Shown: positions 25,496 through 34,100 of the stretch, one piece after another | How positions within the stretch are numbered: the stretch's first letter is position 1 | How the letters are laid out: each line of letters starts with the position of its first letter | Source of the DNA: Bryobacteraceae bacterium | GTDB lineage: Bacteria > Acidobacteriota > Terriglobia > Bryobacterales > Bryobacteraceae | Direction of reading: 5' to 3' | DNA length: 45,407 bases | Assembly (NCBI GenBank): GCA_025980665.1 | Contig: JAICXC010000032.1 | Location: 1 to 45,407, forward strand | The notes under the pieces: model-generated | The model's database searches: none | The model's input: the letters and a program-made list of their open reading frames with translations, nothing else | Told to the model about the DNA's origin: nothing | Program-made: the position numbers and the translations under genes

Positions 25496-25828
25496 TTACT
25501 TGCTGAACTCAAGCTTCATCTTGGATCCGCCCAATTCAATGGATGTGATCTGCGCGGTGTTCCCCTGCGTCGTGGAATCGAGTGCTGTCGAGTTGAATTT
25601 AGTCTTGCTGTTTTCGATTGTAACGGGCACAGTGAACGATGCGCGAGTGTGCTCATCGGTGAAGACAGCATTTGATCCTTCGACTTTTACTTTGTAGTCG
25701 CCAGGCGCGAGTTGGACATTCCCAGCTTTAGTGGGCGAGTTAAGAACCACGTCGTAGCTCTTTGGACCAGCTATGGCTAGGCTCGATAACGTAAGGGCCC
25801 CGATTAGGAGTGGCAATTTGTTCGTCAT
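25496..25828 (-). CDS. Small secreted beta-rich protein of unknown function
   Basis: A 110-residue exported protein with a signal peptide (MTNKLPLLIGALTLSSLAIA, cleaved before GPKSY). The mature part is strand-rich: YDVVLNSPTKAGNVQLAPGD, then YKVKVEGSNAVF, FTVPVTIE and a C-terminal ITSIELGGSKMKLEF. The phrase LAPGDYKVKVEG is common in a group of short acidobacterial exported proteins; I do not know a function. The gene converges on the glucan synthase gene with a 12-bp gap and has an AAGGAAT-like ribosome site just upstream of the ATG. The 113 bp between it and the ABC-F gene show nothing further. Confidence 0.65.
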   Translation of the reverse strand: MTNKLPLLIGALTLSSLAIAGPKSYDVVLNSPTKAGNVQLAPGDYKVKVEGSNAVFTDEHTRASFTVPVTIENSKTKFNSTALDSTTQGNTAQITSIELGGSKMKLEFSK

Positions 25829-25941
25829 GGTTCATATTCCTTCTGGCAGATTATGTGCCTTCGAACCCTTTAGGGCTCGCATCTACAGGACGGACGGGAC
25901 CATCGGCCGGTAACTACCCTCCAGACTGGATGGGCGTTATC

Positions 25942-27561
25942 CTATGCCGTAGTCGTTTCGTGCTGCGTAAGGAATTCGGCGTACGGACCCTTGAAGTCCT
26001 CGATCGCGTGGTTATCGAAATTCCAGATGCGCGTGGCGACTTCTTCCACCAGATCATGATCGTGCGTGACCAGCAGAACCGTCCCATCGTACTTTTGGAG
26101 CGCGATATTCAGGGCGTTAATCGACTCCAGGTCCAAGTGATTCGTAGGCTCATCGAGCATCAGGAAATTAGGCTTCTGAAGCATCAAGCGGCAGAATATG
26201 ATACGCGCGGCTTCTCCGCCCGAGAGGACTTCGGTACGCTTGGTCGCCTCATCTCCACTAAATAACATCTGTCCCAGAAGACCCCGCAACTCTTGCTGTG
26301 AGGCGCCTGGATTGAACGCGTGCAACCACTCGATAATAGTCAAACCGGGCCGGATGGATTCTTTGTGATCCTGCGAGAAATATCCCACGGTAACTTCGTG
26401 ACCCCACGTGACCGTGCCGCCATCCACCGGAAACTCGCGATCCGGCGCATCGACGTAACCGGTCGCATTACGAAGGAGCGACCTTAGCATGGTCGTCTTC
26501 CCAGCGCCATTGCGTCCCAGAAGACCAATTTTCTCGCCTCGGGCAATGGACGCAGTGAAATTCTGAATCACCTTCAGGTCGTCGTAGGTCTTCGAGAGTC
26601 CCTTGATCTCCAGCGGATGTCGCCCAGAGGGACGTTCGTTCTGAAACTTGATGAAAGGGCGTTGGATGTTGGATCTCGCGAGATCGGAGGTCTGGAGCCG
26701 CTCCACTTCTTTCTTGCGCGACGTCGTTTGCGCGGATCTGGTCCCGGCGGAGAACCTCTGGATGAACTCGTTTAGCTGCGCGATTTTCTTCTCGCGTATG
26801 GCGTTGCCGGCTTCCACCCGCGCCCGGATCTGAGTCTTCGCCAATACCATTTCGTCATAGGCGCCGGTATAAGTAATGATGCTTTGATAATCGATGTCGG
26901 CGGTGTGAGTACAAACTTCGTTCAGGAAATGGCGATCGTGGGAAATCACCAGCAGGCAGCCGATGTAAGCCAGCAGGTACCTTTGAAGCCAGTGCACCGA
27001 ATCCAGATCCAGGTTGTTGGTGGGCTCGTCTAAGAGCAGCACCGTAGCATTGCTGAACAGCGCTTGGGCCAGCAGGACGCGCACCTTCTGCCCGCTCTGC
27101 AGCTCCGACATCTTGCGTTCATGCAGCTCTTCAGGAATGTCCAGGCCTTGAAGTAAGGTGGCGGCATCCGCTTCCGCCGTATAGCCACCGTTATCTCCGA
27201 CGACTCCCTCCAACTCGCCGAGACGCATGCCGTCCTCGTCGGTTAGTTCTGACTTCGCGTAAAAGACTTCGCGCTCCTGCAGTGCGTCCCATAGCGGGCC
27301 GTTTCCCATGATCACGGTATCCAGCACGCGGTAGGAATCGAACGCGAATTGATCCTGGCGCAGGATGCCGATTTTTTTCGGCCGGGTCACGGAACCTTTG
27401 GAAGGCTCAATTTCACCTGTCAGGATCTTCATGAAGGTCGACTTCCCCGACCCGTTCGGACCGGTAATCGCGTAACGCCGCCCCTGCTGGAACGTGGTGG
27501 TCACGTCTTCGAACAGGATGCGGGCGCCGAAGCGCATAGAGAGGTCGTTTACAGAAATCAA
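25942..27561 (-). CDS. ABC-F family ATPase, YbiT-like
   Basis: A 539-residue cytoplasmic protein with two ABC ATPase domains and no membrane segment. Domain 1: Walker A GPNGSGKS (about residue 34), signature LQSGQKVRVLLAQAL, Walker B VLLLDEPTNNLD and ISHDRHFL. Linker of about 60 charged residues (REKKIAQLNEFIQRFSAG), the ABC-F interaction helix. Domain 2: GRNGAGKTT, LSGGEAARIIFCRLML, FLMLDEPTNHLD and VTHDHDLV. The order and the start MISVNDLSMRFGARILFEDV match YbiT, a translation factor that acts at the ribosomal E site. The start codon is TTG (27561-27559); no clear ribosome-binding site. The first signature is degenerate (LQSGQ), as is common in this group. It lies 72 bp downstream of an SDR gene on the same strand. 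Confidence 0.9.
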   Translation of the reverse strand: MISVNDLSMRFGARILFEDVTTTFQQGRRYAITGPNGSGKSTFMKILTGEIEPSKGSVTRPKKIGILRQDQFAFDSYRVLDTVIMGNGPLWDALQEREVFYAKSELTDEDGMRLGELEGVVGDNGGYTAEADAATLLQGLDIPEELHERKMSELQSGQKVRVLLAQALFSNATVLLLDEPTNNLDLDSVHWLQRYLLAYIGCLLVISHDRHFLNEVCTHTADIDYQSIITYTGAYDEMVLAKTQIRARVEAGNAIREKKIAQLNEFIQRFSAGTRSAQTTSRKKEVERLQTSDLARSNIQRPFIKFQNERPSGRHPLEIKGLSKTYDDLKVIQNFTASIARGEKIGLLGRNGAGKTTMLRSLLRNATGYVDAPDREFPVDGGTVTWGHEVTVGYFSQDHKESIRPGLTIIEWLHAFNPGASQQELRGLLGQMLFSGDEATKRTEVLSGGEAARIIFCRLMLQKPNFLMLDEPTNHLDLESINALNIALQKYDGTVLLVTHDHDLVEEVATRIWNFDNHAIEDFKGPYAEFLTQHETTTA

Positions 27562-27633
27562 AATAGAAGGTCTTTGCTAGAGGTTGGGGATAAAGCCGAA
27601 TCAGTGAGTACGTTTTCATTATACCGCGGCGAT

Positions 27634-28329
27634 TTAGAGATCGCCGCCGAGGATCGGGATCACGGCTCCGCTGATCTGCGAAGCCTGGTCCGAAGCCAGG
27701 TGCAGTAACAGACTGGCGACCTGGGACGGATCTACCCACTTTGCTGGATCCGCATCCGGCATGGCGGCGCGATTCCCGGGAGTATCCATCGTTCCGGGAA
27801 GAATTACATTAGCGGAAATCCCGCGGTCTTTGTTTTCGAGCGCGACGGTGCGGACCAGCGAAACCAGGGCCGCCTTGGACGCCGAGTAAGCGCCGACCAT
27901 GGGCTGCGGGTCCGCTGCGGTACGGCTGCCGATCGCCAAAATTCGGCCTGCGCCCTGGTTGCGCATCCCGGGCAGCACCGCGCGGAACATGTAAAACGCG
28001 ACTCGCAGATTCACTTCGAGCATCTGCTCCAACGTGGCGTCATCGGTTTCAGCGACGGATTTTCCGCCGATGAACGCGCCGACCAGATGCACCAACACGT
28101 CAATCCTTTCCCATTTTGCGATCACGGCTGCCGCAACCGTGCGCGCGGCATCAGCGCTTCCCAGTTCCGCCGAATATCCGATGAACTTGGAATGCGGGAA
28201 GTCGGAGTTCTGGATCGTCTTGGCGACCCCCGCTATGCGCGCTCCCGAGTCTAGAAACGCCTTCGTCACCGCCGTGCCCAGCCCGCCGTTAGCGCCGGTG
28301 ATCAGGACTACTTTGTTGGAGAGAGGCAT
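27634..28329 (-). CDS. Short-chain dehydrogenase/reductase
   Basis: ATG 28329-28327 gives 231 residues; the open frame reaches further but the extra part is basic and unrelated. The Rossmann motif TGANGGLGTA is at about residue 11, the LVGA loop after VLVHLVGAFIGG near 85, and the catalytic YSASKAALVSLVRTVALENK (Tyr-x3-Lys) near 150, followed by NVILPGTMDTPGN. It oxidises or reduces an unknown alcohol or carbonyl with NAD(P). A -10-like CACAAT lies exactly 6 nt before the ATG. The gene is divergent from the LOG-family gene, and 345 bp lie between the two starts. Confidence 0.87.
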   Translation of the reverse strand: MPLSNKVVLITGANGGLGTAVTKAFLDSGARIAGVAKTIQNSDFPHSKFIGYSAELGSADAARTVAAAVIAKWERIDVLVHLVGAFIGGKSVAETDDATLEQMLEVNLRVAFYMFRAVLPGMRNQGAGRILAIGSRTAADPQPMVGAYSASKAALVSLVRTVALENKDRGISANVILPGTMDTPGNRAAMPDADPAKWVDPSQVASLLLHLASDQASQISGAVIPILGGDL

Positions 28330-28335
28330 CCTTCT

Positions 28336-28341
28336 ATTGTG
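28336..28341 (-). promoter_or_regulatory. -10-like hexamer 6 nt before the SDR start
   Basis: CACAAT on the minus strand (28341-28336) agrees with TATAAT at four of six positions and ends 6 nt before the ATG. The intervening AGAAGG could also be read as a Shine-Dalgarno, but it touches the start codon, which is too close, so a leaderless transcript is more likely. Confidence 0.35.
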
Positions 28342-28495
28342 GATCCTGCCCATCGTCGGCGTTCGCGCCGCGGTAGTGCTTTCCTGGCTAAGGGCAGAAA
28401 CAGTGAGCGGCGACAACGACTTCGTCAACATCCTGGCCGCCGATAGACCCTGCTTTTCAGCGCGGGATGGGACGCGCCCTGTGCGGACAGGCAAA

Positions 28496-28636
28496 CTAAA
28501 GTGAAAACGGCCAGCGAAACGTGTACCCGCCGCGGATACCCGGCATTCCGGGGACTCCGAAATCCGTGAACAGGAGACTGATCGGTGCTTCTGGCAAGGC
28601 ATGCCGCGGATCGGCTACCGAATAAGGCGCGGACAT
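28496..28636 (-). CDS. Doubtful 46-codon ORF in the SDR/LOG gap
   Basis: The only readable frame in the 345-bp gap 28330-28674. It encodes MSAPYSVADPRHALPEAPIS and ends PGIRGGYTFRWPFSL. The aromatic last residues resemble the end of an outer-membrane barrel strand, so it might be the remnant of a longer outer-membrane protein, or chance. There is no clear ribosome site. Apart from this the gap shows only the divergent promoter region. Confidence 0.25.
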   Translation of the reverse strand: MSAPYSVADPRHALPEAPISLLFTDFGVPGMPGIRGGYTFRWPFSL

Positions 28637-28674
28637 TTTGCACCCATAAAAGGGTTATCGTCGATAGAGCCCAT

Positions 28675-29456
28675 ATGCCCGTAGAATACATCGCAGAGCC
28701 CGAGGTGCCGAATTCGCAATGGGGGAAATCCACTTCAAGTCCGGAAGAGGAACTTTTTCTCGAAGGCCCGCGCAGTCGCGGATATGAACTCGGACGAGCC
28801 TTCCGGATTTTCCGGGAGCTGATCTACGGATTTCGCGCGCTCCATTTTGTCGGGCCATGCGTTACGGTGTTTGGGTCCGCGCGATTCTCGCAGGATCATC
28901 CATACTACGCGCTGACACGGGAACTTGGCGCCAGGATTGCGAGGGCTCAGTTCACGGTCATGACGGGCGGCGGTCCCGGTCTTATGGAAGCTGCGAATCG
29001 AGGGGCGAAAGAAGCACGAGGAACTTCCATCGGCTGCAACATCGTCTTGCCGCAAGAACAGAAGCCCAATCCGTATCTCGATAAATGGGTAGAGTTTCGG
29101 TATTTCTTCATTCGCAAGCTGATGCTGGTGAAGTACTCCTTGGCTTCGTCGCGGCTCCGGGAGGGTTTGGCACGCTGGACGAACTGTTTGAAGTCGCGAC
29201 ACTGATTCAGACCGGCAAGATCAAGAATTTTCCCGTGGTTTTGTTCGGGATCGAATATTGGTCGCCTCTTCTCGCGTTCCTGCGCGAATCGGTGCTGGTG
29301 AACGCGGCTATCTCGCCGCGGGATCTGGGGGAAATTCTGGTGACGGATTCGCCAGCGGAAGCTGTCGCACATATTCAACGCTGCGCGACGGAGCAATTCG
29401 GGCTAAAGTATGTCCCGCGAGCTCCGGCGAAGATCCTGTTCGAGCGCGGAGCCTAG
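28675..29456 (+). pseudogene. LOG/lysine decarboxylase-like (TIGR00730) gene with one frameshift
   Basis: Reading from ATG 28675: VTVFGSARFSQDHPYYALTR, VMTGGGPGLMEAANRGAKEA and RKLMLVKYS are the first half of a cytokinin-riboside 5'-monophosphate phosphoribohydrolase-type protein, including the nucleotide-binding GGGPGLMEA. At 29142-29143 the sequence CCTTGGCTTCG has lost one G compared with the expected KYSLGFVAAPGGFGTLDEL; the second half (PGGFGTLDE, the catalytic family motif, then ATLIQTGKIKNFPVVL) continues one frame away to the stop at 29456. One inserted base would restore a 260-residue protein. The rest is well conserved and has no other break, so this may be a sequencing error in a G run or a very recent mutation. 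Confidence 0.8.
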
Positions 29457-29552
29457 TCTTCGTTGAGAGATTAGTTTGCGCGATGTCATAGCGAGTTGCG
29501 ATACAATCTCCGTATTATTTCGAATTGTGTTCCATTTTAGGAGATTCGCGCT

Positions 29553-30725
29553 ATGAGAGGTTCCGATTTAATGGCTGGCGGATTCGCACTGCTGCTCTGC
29601 TTCAGTGTCTCGCTATTTAGCCAGTCCCCGGAGACGCTCAGCACGGATCAGATTGTCGACAAAGCCTACCCATCTGTGGCGCTAGTGCTAGCGGGCAGGG
29701 GACCGGGTCAAGCCGCTAATTCCCTCGGTGCCGCGGTGGTGGTTCGTCCGAATGGGATCTTGCTTACGGCCTACCACGTCATCAAGGACGCCTACTCCTT
29801 GCAGGTTCGATTCAAGACTGGAGAAGTGTTTGATCAAGTGCAGTTACTCGGCGTCGATACACGACGTGACGTTGCGGCGATCCGAATCACTGCGGCTGCC
29901 CTGCCTGTACTGCCCATCGCGATCGCAGCCCAGGCGAAGGCGGGCGACGCCGTGGCTGTGGTGTCGCACCCCGCTTCGCTGCAGTGGTCGGCTTCGACCG
30001 GCGTTGTTTCTGCATATCGCCTTGCGGATGAAGTTCCGGGAGCGGGTAACGGATATCGGCTAATCCAGTTCACTGCGCCCGCATCGTCTGGTTCGAGTGG
30101 CGGAGTTCTGATCGACAGTCGGGGTAATGCACTCGGACTGGTCGTGGGTTCCCTGACGGGCGGGCAGAATCTGAATTTCGCGGTGCCGATCGATAGTGTA
30201 CTTGGACTCGGAGATATGGCCGCGACCAAATCCTTTGCAAACGGCTCTACCCTGAAACCGCCTATTGCCACCGTTGCGACGGTAAACCAGCCTCTAGTCC
30301 CGCCGGCTCCTGCAAGTGTGTCAAATTCCGGCGCGACGCCCGAAGCGCCGGAAAAGTCAGACCTCCTGAGCGCGTCGAAAGACAGGGAGTCTATCCTGCG
30401 AAATTTCAAAACAATGTATGTGGACGCACAAAGAGCACAATATTTCAAAGCTGATCAGCTGAAAGCGGCGCTCGGCAGGAACAAGGATTTTCACAAGCTG
30501 AACATCCGCATTGTGGATGATCGAAAGGTCGCAGACACGGTGCTGGACGTCGGCTACACCTTCGCATGGGATTTCCCGTTTGAGCTAAAGCACCAGAACA
30601 CGACCATCGTTCTATTGTCGGGAAAGGGCATTGGCCCGTTTTCAGGCGTGGCAGGAGCGGCCAGTGTCGCGAGTGAGTTCGTCAAGATAGCCAAGCCCTA
30701 TCGCAATTCGGCGGAGAAGAAGTAG
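29553..30725 (+). CDS. Secreted trypsin-like (S1C) serine protease
   Basis: ATG 29553 follows TTTTAGGAGA, a strong ribosome site, and gives 390 residues. A signal peptide (GGFALLLCFSVSLFSQ) precedes a chymotrypsin-fold domain with all three catalytic residues: His75 in TAYHVI, Asp106 in RRDVAAI and Ser182 in SGSSGGVLID. This is the HtrA/DegP type of catalytic domain, but no PDZ domain follows. Residues about 225-280 are a Pro/Ala/Ser-rich linker and the last 110 residues form a separate domain (NKDFHKLNIRIVDDRKVADT, VLDVGYTFAWDFPFEL) that I do not recognise. It probably degrades or cleaves proteins in the periplasm. It converges on the cytochrome c gene with 1 bp between. Confidence 0.85.
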   Translation: MRGSDLMAGGFALLLCFSVSLFSQSPETLSTDQIVDKAYPSVALVLAGRGPGQAANSLGAAVVVRPNGILLTAYHVIKDAYSLQVRFKTGEVFDQVQLLGVDTRRDVAAIRITAAALPVLPIAIAAQAKAGDAVAVVSHPASLQWSASTGVVSAYRLADEVPGAGNGYRLIQFTAPASSGSSGGVLIDSRGNALGLVVGSLTGGQNLNFAVPIDSVLGLGDMAATKSFANGSTLKPPIATVATVNQPLVPPAPASVSNSGATPEAPEKSDLLSASKDRESILRNFKTMYVDAQRAQYFKADQLKAALGRNKDFHKLNIRIVDDRKVADTVLDVGYTFAWDFPFELKHQNTTIVLLSGKGIGPFSGVAGAASVASEFVKIAKPYRNSAEKK

Positions 30726-30726
30726 G

Positions 30727-32049
30727 CTAATTCTTGGGTGCGTTCAAGCTCGCCGCATCCGCCGGGCGTTGGCGAAGATTTTCCTTCTTGACCAAGGTTT
30801 TCGGATCGACGCCTCGCGGCACAAGCAGGGAGATTCCGCCGCCGAACATTTCTTCCCAGATCTGCTGGCCCCAACGGACTGTCGCCGTGGGATCGGGATT
30901 GTTGGGGTTGTTGGCCGAATTGTCCCAGTGCCCGTCCATTTCGAGGCGCGTGCCGGCCGGGAGATCGAGCAACTTCTCGAAACGATAGCCGGGCTGATAG
31001 GCGTAATCGTACTTGGGAACGTTGAGAATAATCTGCGTTTCCCCGGTTGGATAAACCAGGCGATAGACGAAATCCTTGCCGCGCAGATGCATGTGCGGAT
31101 TAAGAGAAGCCAGTTTCACGGGTGCAGCGAAGGTCACGGATCCATGTCCAGGCGAATTTGCATCGCCCGGAAGAATCTTGAGATTCCCCGCGCTGGTGCT
31201 GCCGTCGTCGCCGGCCAGGACGCTGACCAACTGGTTCTTCGGCTCCGCGCTCGCGAGTTCTAGTCCCAGCTTGGATTGATCGGACGTCTCCGTTCCGTTG
31301 GAGGTGTAATGCATATTGAAGATCAAGTACGAGCCTGCCGGAACCAGTATCGCGGCATCATAATCGTCGAAGCGTCGTGCTGGTGCACCGGGGCCGAGCG
31401 CGACTAACGCTTGGGCGGCGAGTCCTCTTGGCAGTGTGACCGGCTCGCCTGTGGCGAGAGCTTTGAGAGCTTCCGTGTCTGGGCCAGGGGGAACGAAGGT
31501 AATGGTGGCATGATGGACCACCGAACGCGCGCCCGGACGGATTTCGCCCGCGGCGACCCAGGTGTCCTTGGTGAAGTTGGTCGGCACCACGAAATCGAGC
31601 CATGGGATGACCGCCTTGGCGGGGATCACGTAGGGCTTGGGCAGGGGAATGACTAGATCGGGCCGGATGTTCCAGCCGTCGCGCCACTGGATGGGCGCAC
31701 GCTTGTCTTTCACATCGCCTTCGGGAGCGCCGGCGTCCACCCAGGCTGCGATGGTGTGAACATCCGCATCGGAGAGCCGAGGGTCGTTCAGAAAATGGCC
31801 GTATTTCGGATCAGCGAACCAAGGCGGCATTTTCCGAGAAACCACGGCAGCTTTCATGGCTTTCGCCCAAGGCCGCGTGCTTTCATAGGTGAGCATGGAG
31901 AACGGAGCTGCTTCTCCGGGGCGATGGCAGACCTGGCAGTTCTTCTGCAAGATCGGCAGCACGTCTTTGTTGAACGTCGCCGAGTCGGTGGCGCCTTGAA
32001 CGCCCGCCGCGAAAATAGCAAAGGCGACCACGTAAAATAAAGAGCGCAT
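30727..32049 (-). CDS. Secreted cytochrome c fused to a copper monooxygenase-like domain (copy 1)
   Basis: A 440-residue exported protein. After a signal peptide (MRSLFYVVAFAIFAAGVQGA) comes a c-type cytochrome domain with Cys38-x2-Cys41-His42 (KNCQVCHRPG) and a likely axial Met in SRKMPPW. From about residue 150 the sequence follows the type-2 copper, ascorbate-dependent monooxygenase fold (peptidylglycine hydroxylase type): SVVHHATITF (the paired His of the first copper site), FNMHYTSNG (its third His) and NPHMHLRGKDFVYR (the His-x-His of the second site). The family predicts a periplasmic redox enzyme that hydroxylates or cleaves an unknown substrate, with electrons passing through the heme. 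The protein at 42914-44203 is a paralogue. It is divergent from the PAP2 gene. Confidence 0.82.
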   Translation of the reverse strand: MRSLFYVVAFAIFAAGVQGATDSATFNKDVLPILQKNCQVCHRPGEAAPFSMLTYESTRPWAKAMKAAVVSRKMPPWFADPKYGHFLNDPRLSDADVHTIAAWVDAGAPEGDVKDKRAPIQWRDGWNIRPDLVIPLPKPYVIPAKAVIPWLDFVVPTNFTKDTWVAAGEIRPGARSVVHHATITFVPPGPDTEALKALATGEPVTLPRGLAAQALVALGPGAPARRFDDYDAAILVPAGSYLIFNMHYTSNGTETSDQSKLGLELASAEPKNQLVSVLAGDDGSTSAGNLKILPGDANSPGHGSVTFAAPVKLASLNPHMHLRGKDFVYRLVYPTGETQIILNVPKYDYAYQPGYRFEKLLDLPAGTRLEMDGHWDNSANNPNNPDPTATVRWGQQIWEEMFGGGISLLVPRGVDPKTLVKKENLRQRPADAASLNAPKN

Positions 32050-32091
32050 TCACGGGAATCATCTCACAAGCTGCACTGACGTGCCAGGGGG

Positions 32092-32097
32092 GACAAT
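32092..32097 (+). promoter_or_regulatory. -10-like hexamer 6 nt before the PAP2 start
   Basis: GACAAT matches TATAAT at four of six positions and ends 6 nt before ATG 32104. This fits a leaderless transcript, although the GGGG just before the ATG could act as a poor ribosome site. Confidence 0.3.
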
Positions 32098-32103
32098 GGG
32101 GCC

Positions 32104-32832
32104 ATGGCGCAACGTCGATTTAGGCCTCTGACATGGCTGGGCGGGCACGAGATGACGGTTTTGTTGGCACTCGCGTGCATCGTCGCGGGGGTGTGGGGAT
32201 TTGCCCTTCTTGCGGATGAAGTGATCGAGGGCGGAACGCAGGCCTTCGACCAAAAACTGTTGCTGGCGTTTCGCCAGGGACCTAACCATGCTCCTATAGG
32301 TCCGCCCCCGGTGCAGGAGGCGGCGCGCGATATCACGTCACTGGGAGGCACAGCGGTGCTTACGATTGTCACTATCATCGCGGCCGGGTTTCTGGCGCTG
32401 GATGGGAAAAACCACATGGCGCTATTTGTATGCGGATCCGTGCTGGGCGGTGTGGCAGCTTCCACGGCTCTCAAGGATGTGTTCCATCGTCCCCGGCCGG
32501 ATCTTGTTCCGATCTCGGTGTACGTCTCCGGCGCTAGCTTTCCTAGCGGGCACTCCATGATGTCGGCGGTAACGTATTTGACGCTGGGGGCTCTGCTCGC
32601 ACGGTCGCAAGAACGCAAACGAGTCAAGGCGTATTTTCTGCTGGTGGCGATCTTTCTGACTTTGTCAGTCGGCGTCACGCGCGTATATCTGGGCGTGCAT
32701 TGGCCTACTGATGTTCTGGCGGGCTGGACGGCAGGCTCAGTCTGGGCTTTGCTTTGCTGGCTGGCGGCACGCCGGCTGCAGTCGCGCCGCACGTTGGAGC
32801 AAGAGACAGAGCACTGGGAGACCACCGGCTGA
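32104..32832 (+). CDS. PAP2-family membrane phosphatase
   Basis: A 242-residue integral membrane protein with about six helices. The three phosphatase motifs of the PAP2/acid-phosphatase superfamily are complete: KDVFHRPRP (KX6RP), FPSGHS (PSGH) and [12 protein letters not shown] (SRX5HX3D, with Thr for Ser). Members dephosphorylate undecaprenyl pyrophosphate, phosphatidic acid or phosphatidylglycerophosphate on the outer face of the inner membrane. The substrate cannot be told from sequence. Its stop lies 22 bp before the dehydratase gene, so it may belong to the same transcription unit although that gene has its own -10-like element. Confidence 0.9.
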   Translation: MAQRRFRPLTWLGGHEMTVLLALACIVAGVWGFALLADEVIEGGTQAFDQKLLLAFRQGPNHAPIGPPPVQEAARDITSLGGTAVLTIVTIIAAGFLALDGKNHMALFVCGSVLGGVAASTALKDVFHRPRPDLVPISVYVSGASFPSGHSMMSAVTYLTLGALLARSQERKRVKAYFLLVAIFLTLSVGVTRVYLGVHWPTDVLAGWTAGSVWALLCWLAARRLQSRRTLEQETEHWETTG

Positions 32833-32842
32833 ACACCTGTGG

Positions 32843-32848
32843 CACACT
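32843..32848 (+). promoter_or_regulatory. -10-like hexamer 6 nt before the dehydratase start
   Basis: TGG followed by CACACT forms a weak extended -10 that ends 6 nt before ATG 32855. Three of six positions fit TATAAT. Its placement repeats the pattern seen before several other genes in the window. Confidence 0.28.
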
Positions 32849-32854
32849 GACTTC

Positions 32855-34099
32855 ATGCGCATCAGTGACATTCGCGCGACCACCGTCACGGTTCCGTTAG
32901 AAGCGCCGCTGCGCCACGCGAATGGCTGCCACTGGGGCCGCTTCGTGCGGACCATCGTAGAGGTGGAAACCGATAACGGCTTGATCGGCCTGGGCGAAAT
33001 GGGTGGCGGCGGTGAATCGGCCGAAGCCGTTTTTCGCGCGATGAAGCAATATCTGGTGGGACACGACCCGGCGCGGCGCGAAGAAATGCGATTCCTGATC
33101 GCCAACCCTACGGCGTCGCTGTACAACAACCGGACGCAAGTGCTCGCGGCGCTGGAGTTCGCTTGTCTCGATATTCTAGGGCAGGCGTGGGGCGTTCCGG
33201 TGTGCGATATTCTGGGCGGCCGGCTGCGCGACCGGGTTCCGTTCGCCTCGTATTGTTTCTTCCGCTATCCCGATCAGCGCACGGGCTCGGGCGAGGTTCG
33301 CACCATCGAGCAACTGGTGGAACACACCTGCGAGTTGAAACGGCGCTTCGGGTTTACGACGCACAAGCTCAAGGGCGGCGTGTTCCATCCCGACTACGAA
33401 CTGGAAGCTTATCGCGCATTGGCGGATGCGTTCCCCGGTGACTCGCTGCGCTTCGATCCGAACGGCGTCTGGTCCACCGAGCAGGCAATCCGCTTCGGCC
33501 AGGCGATCGAGAATCTGCACAACGATTATCTGGAAGACCCCGTGTTCGGGATGAACGGTATGCGCCGGACGCGGGAAAAAGTTCGAGTCCCGCTGGCGAC
33601 GAACACGGTGGTAGTGAACTTCGAGCAGCTTGCGGCGAACGTGCTAGACACCGCGGTGGACGTGGTTCTGCTCGATACGACGTTCTGGGGTGGTATTCAG
33701 CCTTGCGTAAAGGCCGCAGCGGTTTGCGAGACGTTCCAGTTGGGCGTCGCGGTGCACTCGTCGGGTGAATTGGGCATTCAGCTTGCGACGATGCTGCATT
33801 TAGGCGCGGCGATACCGAATCTGTCGTTCGCGGCGGACGCGCATTATCATCATCTGAAAGACGACGTGATTCAGGGCGGTCTTATGCCGTACAAGAACGG
33901 TTCGATCGGTGTGCCTACTGGGCCGGGACTGGGCGTAAAGCTCGATCGTGAAAAACTCGGCCAGTACAACGAGCTGTACAAACGCCTGGGCAATTATCCT
34001 TACGATCAGGATCCGGCGCGGCCGGGGTGGACGCCAATTATTCCGAATGATCGGTGGGCCGATCCGAAGGACGATCGTCGAGTGGAGATTCCTTACTAG
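32855..34099 (+). CDS. Enolase-superfamily dehydratase, glucarate dehydratase-like
   Basis: A 414-residue cytoplasmic protein. The N-terminal capping domain ([33 protein letters not shown]) is followed by a TIM barrel with the mandelate racemase/enolase residues: Lys-x-Lys in HKLKGG, Asp in RFDPNGVW, Glu in YLEDPV, Asn in [12 protein letters not shown] and a His in [12 protein letters not shown]. The ATNxxVxxFxxL strand and the [12 protein letters not shown] segment resemble glucarate dehydratase, which makes 5-keto-4-deoxyglucarate from D-glucarate. It is the first of three adjacent genes, followed at 2 bp by an SDR gene and then an alpha-glucuronidase, so a sugar-acid catabolic role is likely. 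The exact acid could be another aldarate or a uronate product. Confidence 0.82.
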   Translation: MRISDIRATTVTVPLEAPLRHANGCHWGRFVRTIVEVETDNGLIGLGEMGGGGESAEAVFRAMKQYLVGHDPARREEMRFLIANPTASLYNNRTQVLAALEFACLDILGQAWGVPVCDILGGRLRDRVPFASYCFFRYPDQRTGSGEVRTIEQLVEHTCELKRRFGFTTHKLKGGVFHPDYELEAYRALADAFPGDSLRFDPNGVWSTEQAIRFGQAIENLHNDYLEDPVFGMNGMRRTREKVRVPLATNTVVVNFEQLAANVLDTAVDVVLLDTTFWGGIQPCVKAAAVCETFQLGVAVHSSGELGIQLATMLHLGAAIPNLSFAADAHYHHLKDDVIQGGLMPYKNGSIGVPTGPGLGVKLDREKLGQYNELYKRLGNYPYDQDPARPGWTPIIPNDRWADPKDDRRVEIPY

Positions 34100-34100
34100 C

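Noticed and set aside
32064-32825. Long open frame antisense to the PAP2 gene
   Set aside because: It lies over a gene with all three PAP2 motifs; its own translation is Arg/Ser/Pro-rich with no motif, as expected from GC-rich antisense.
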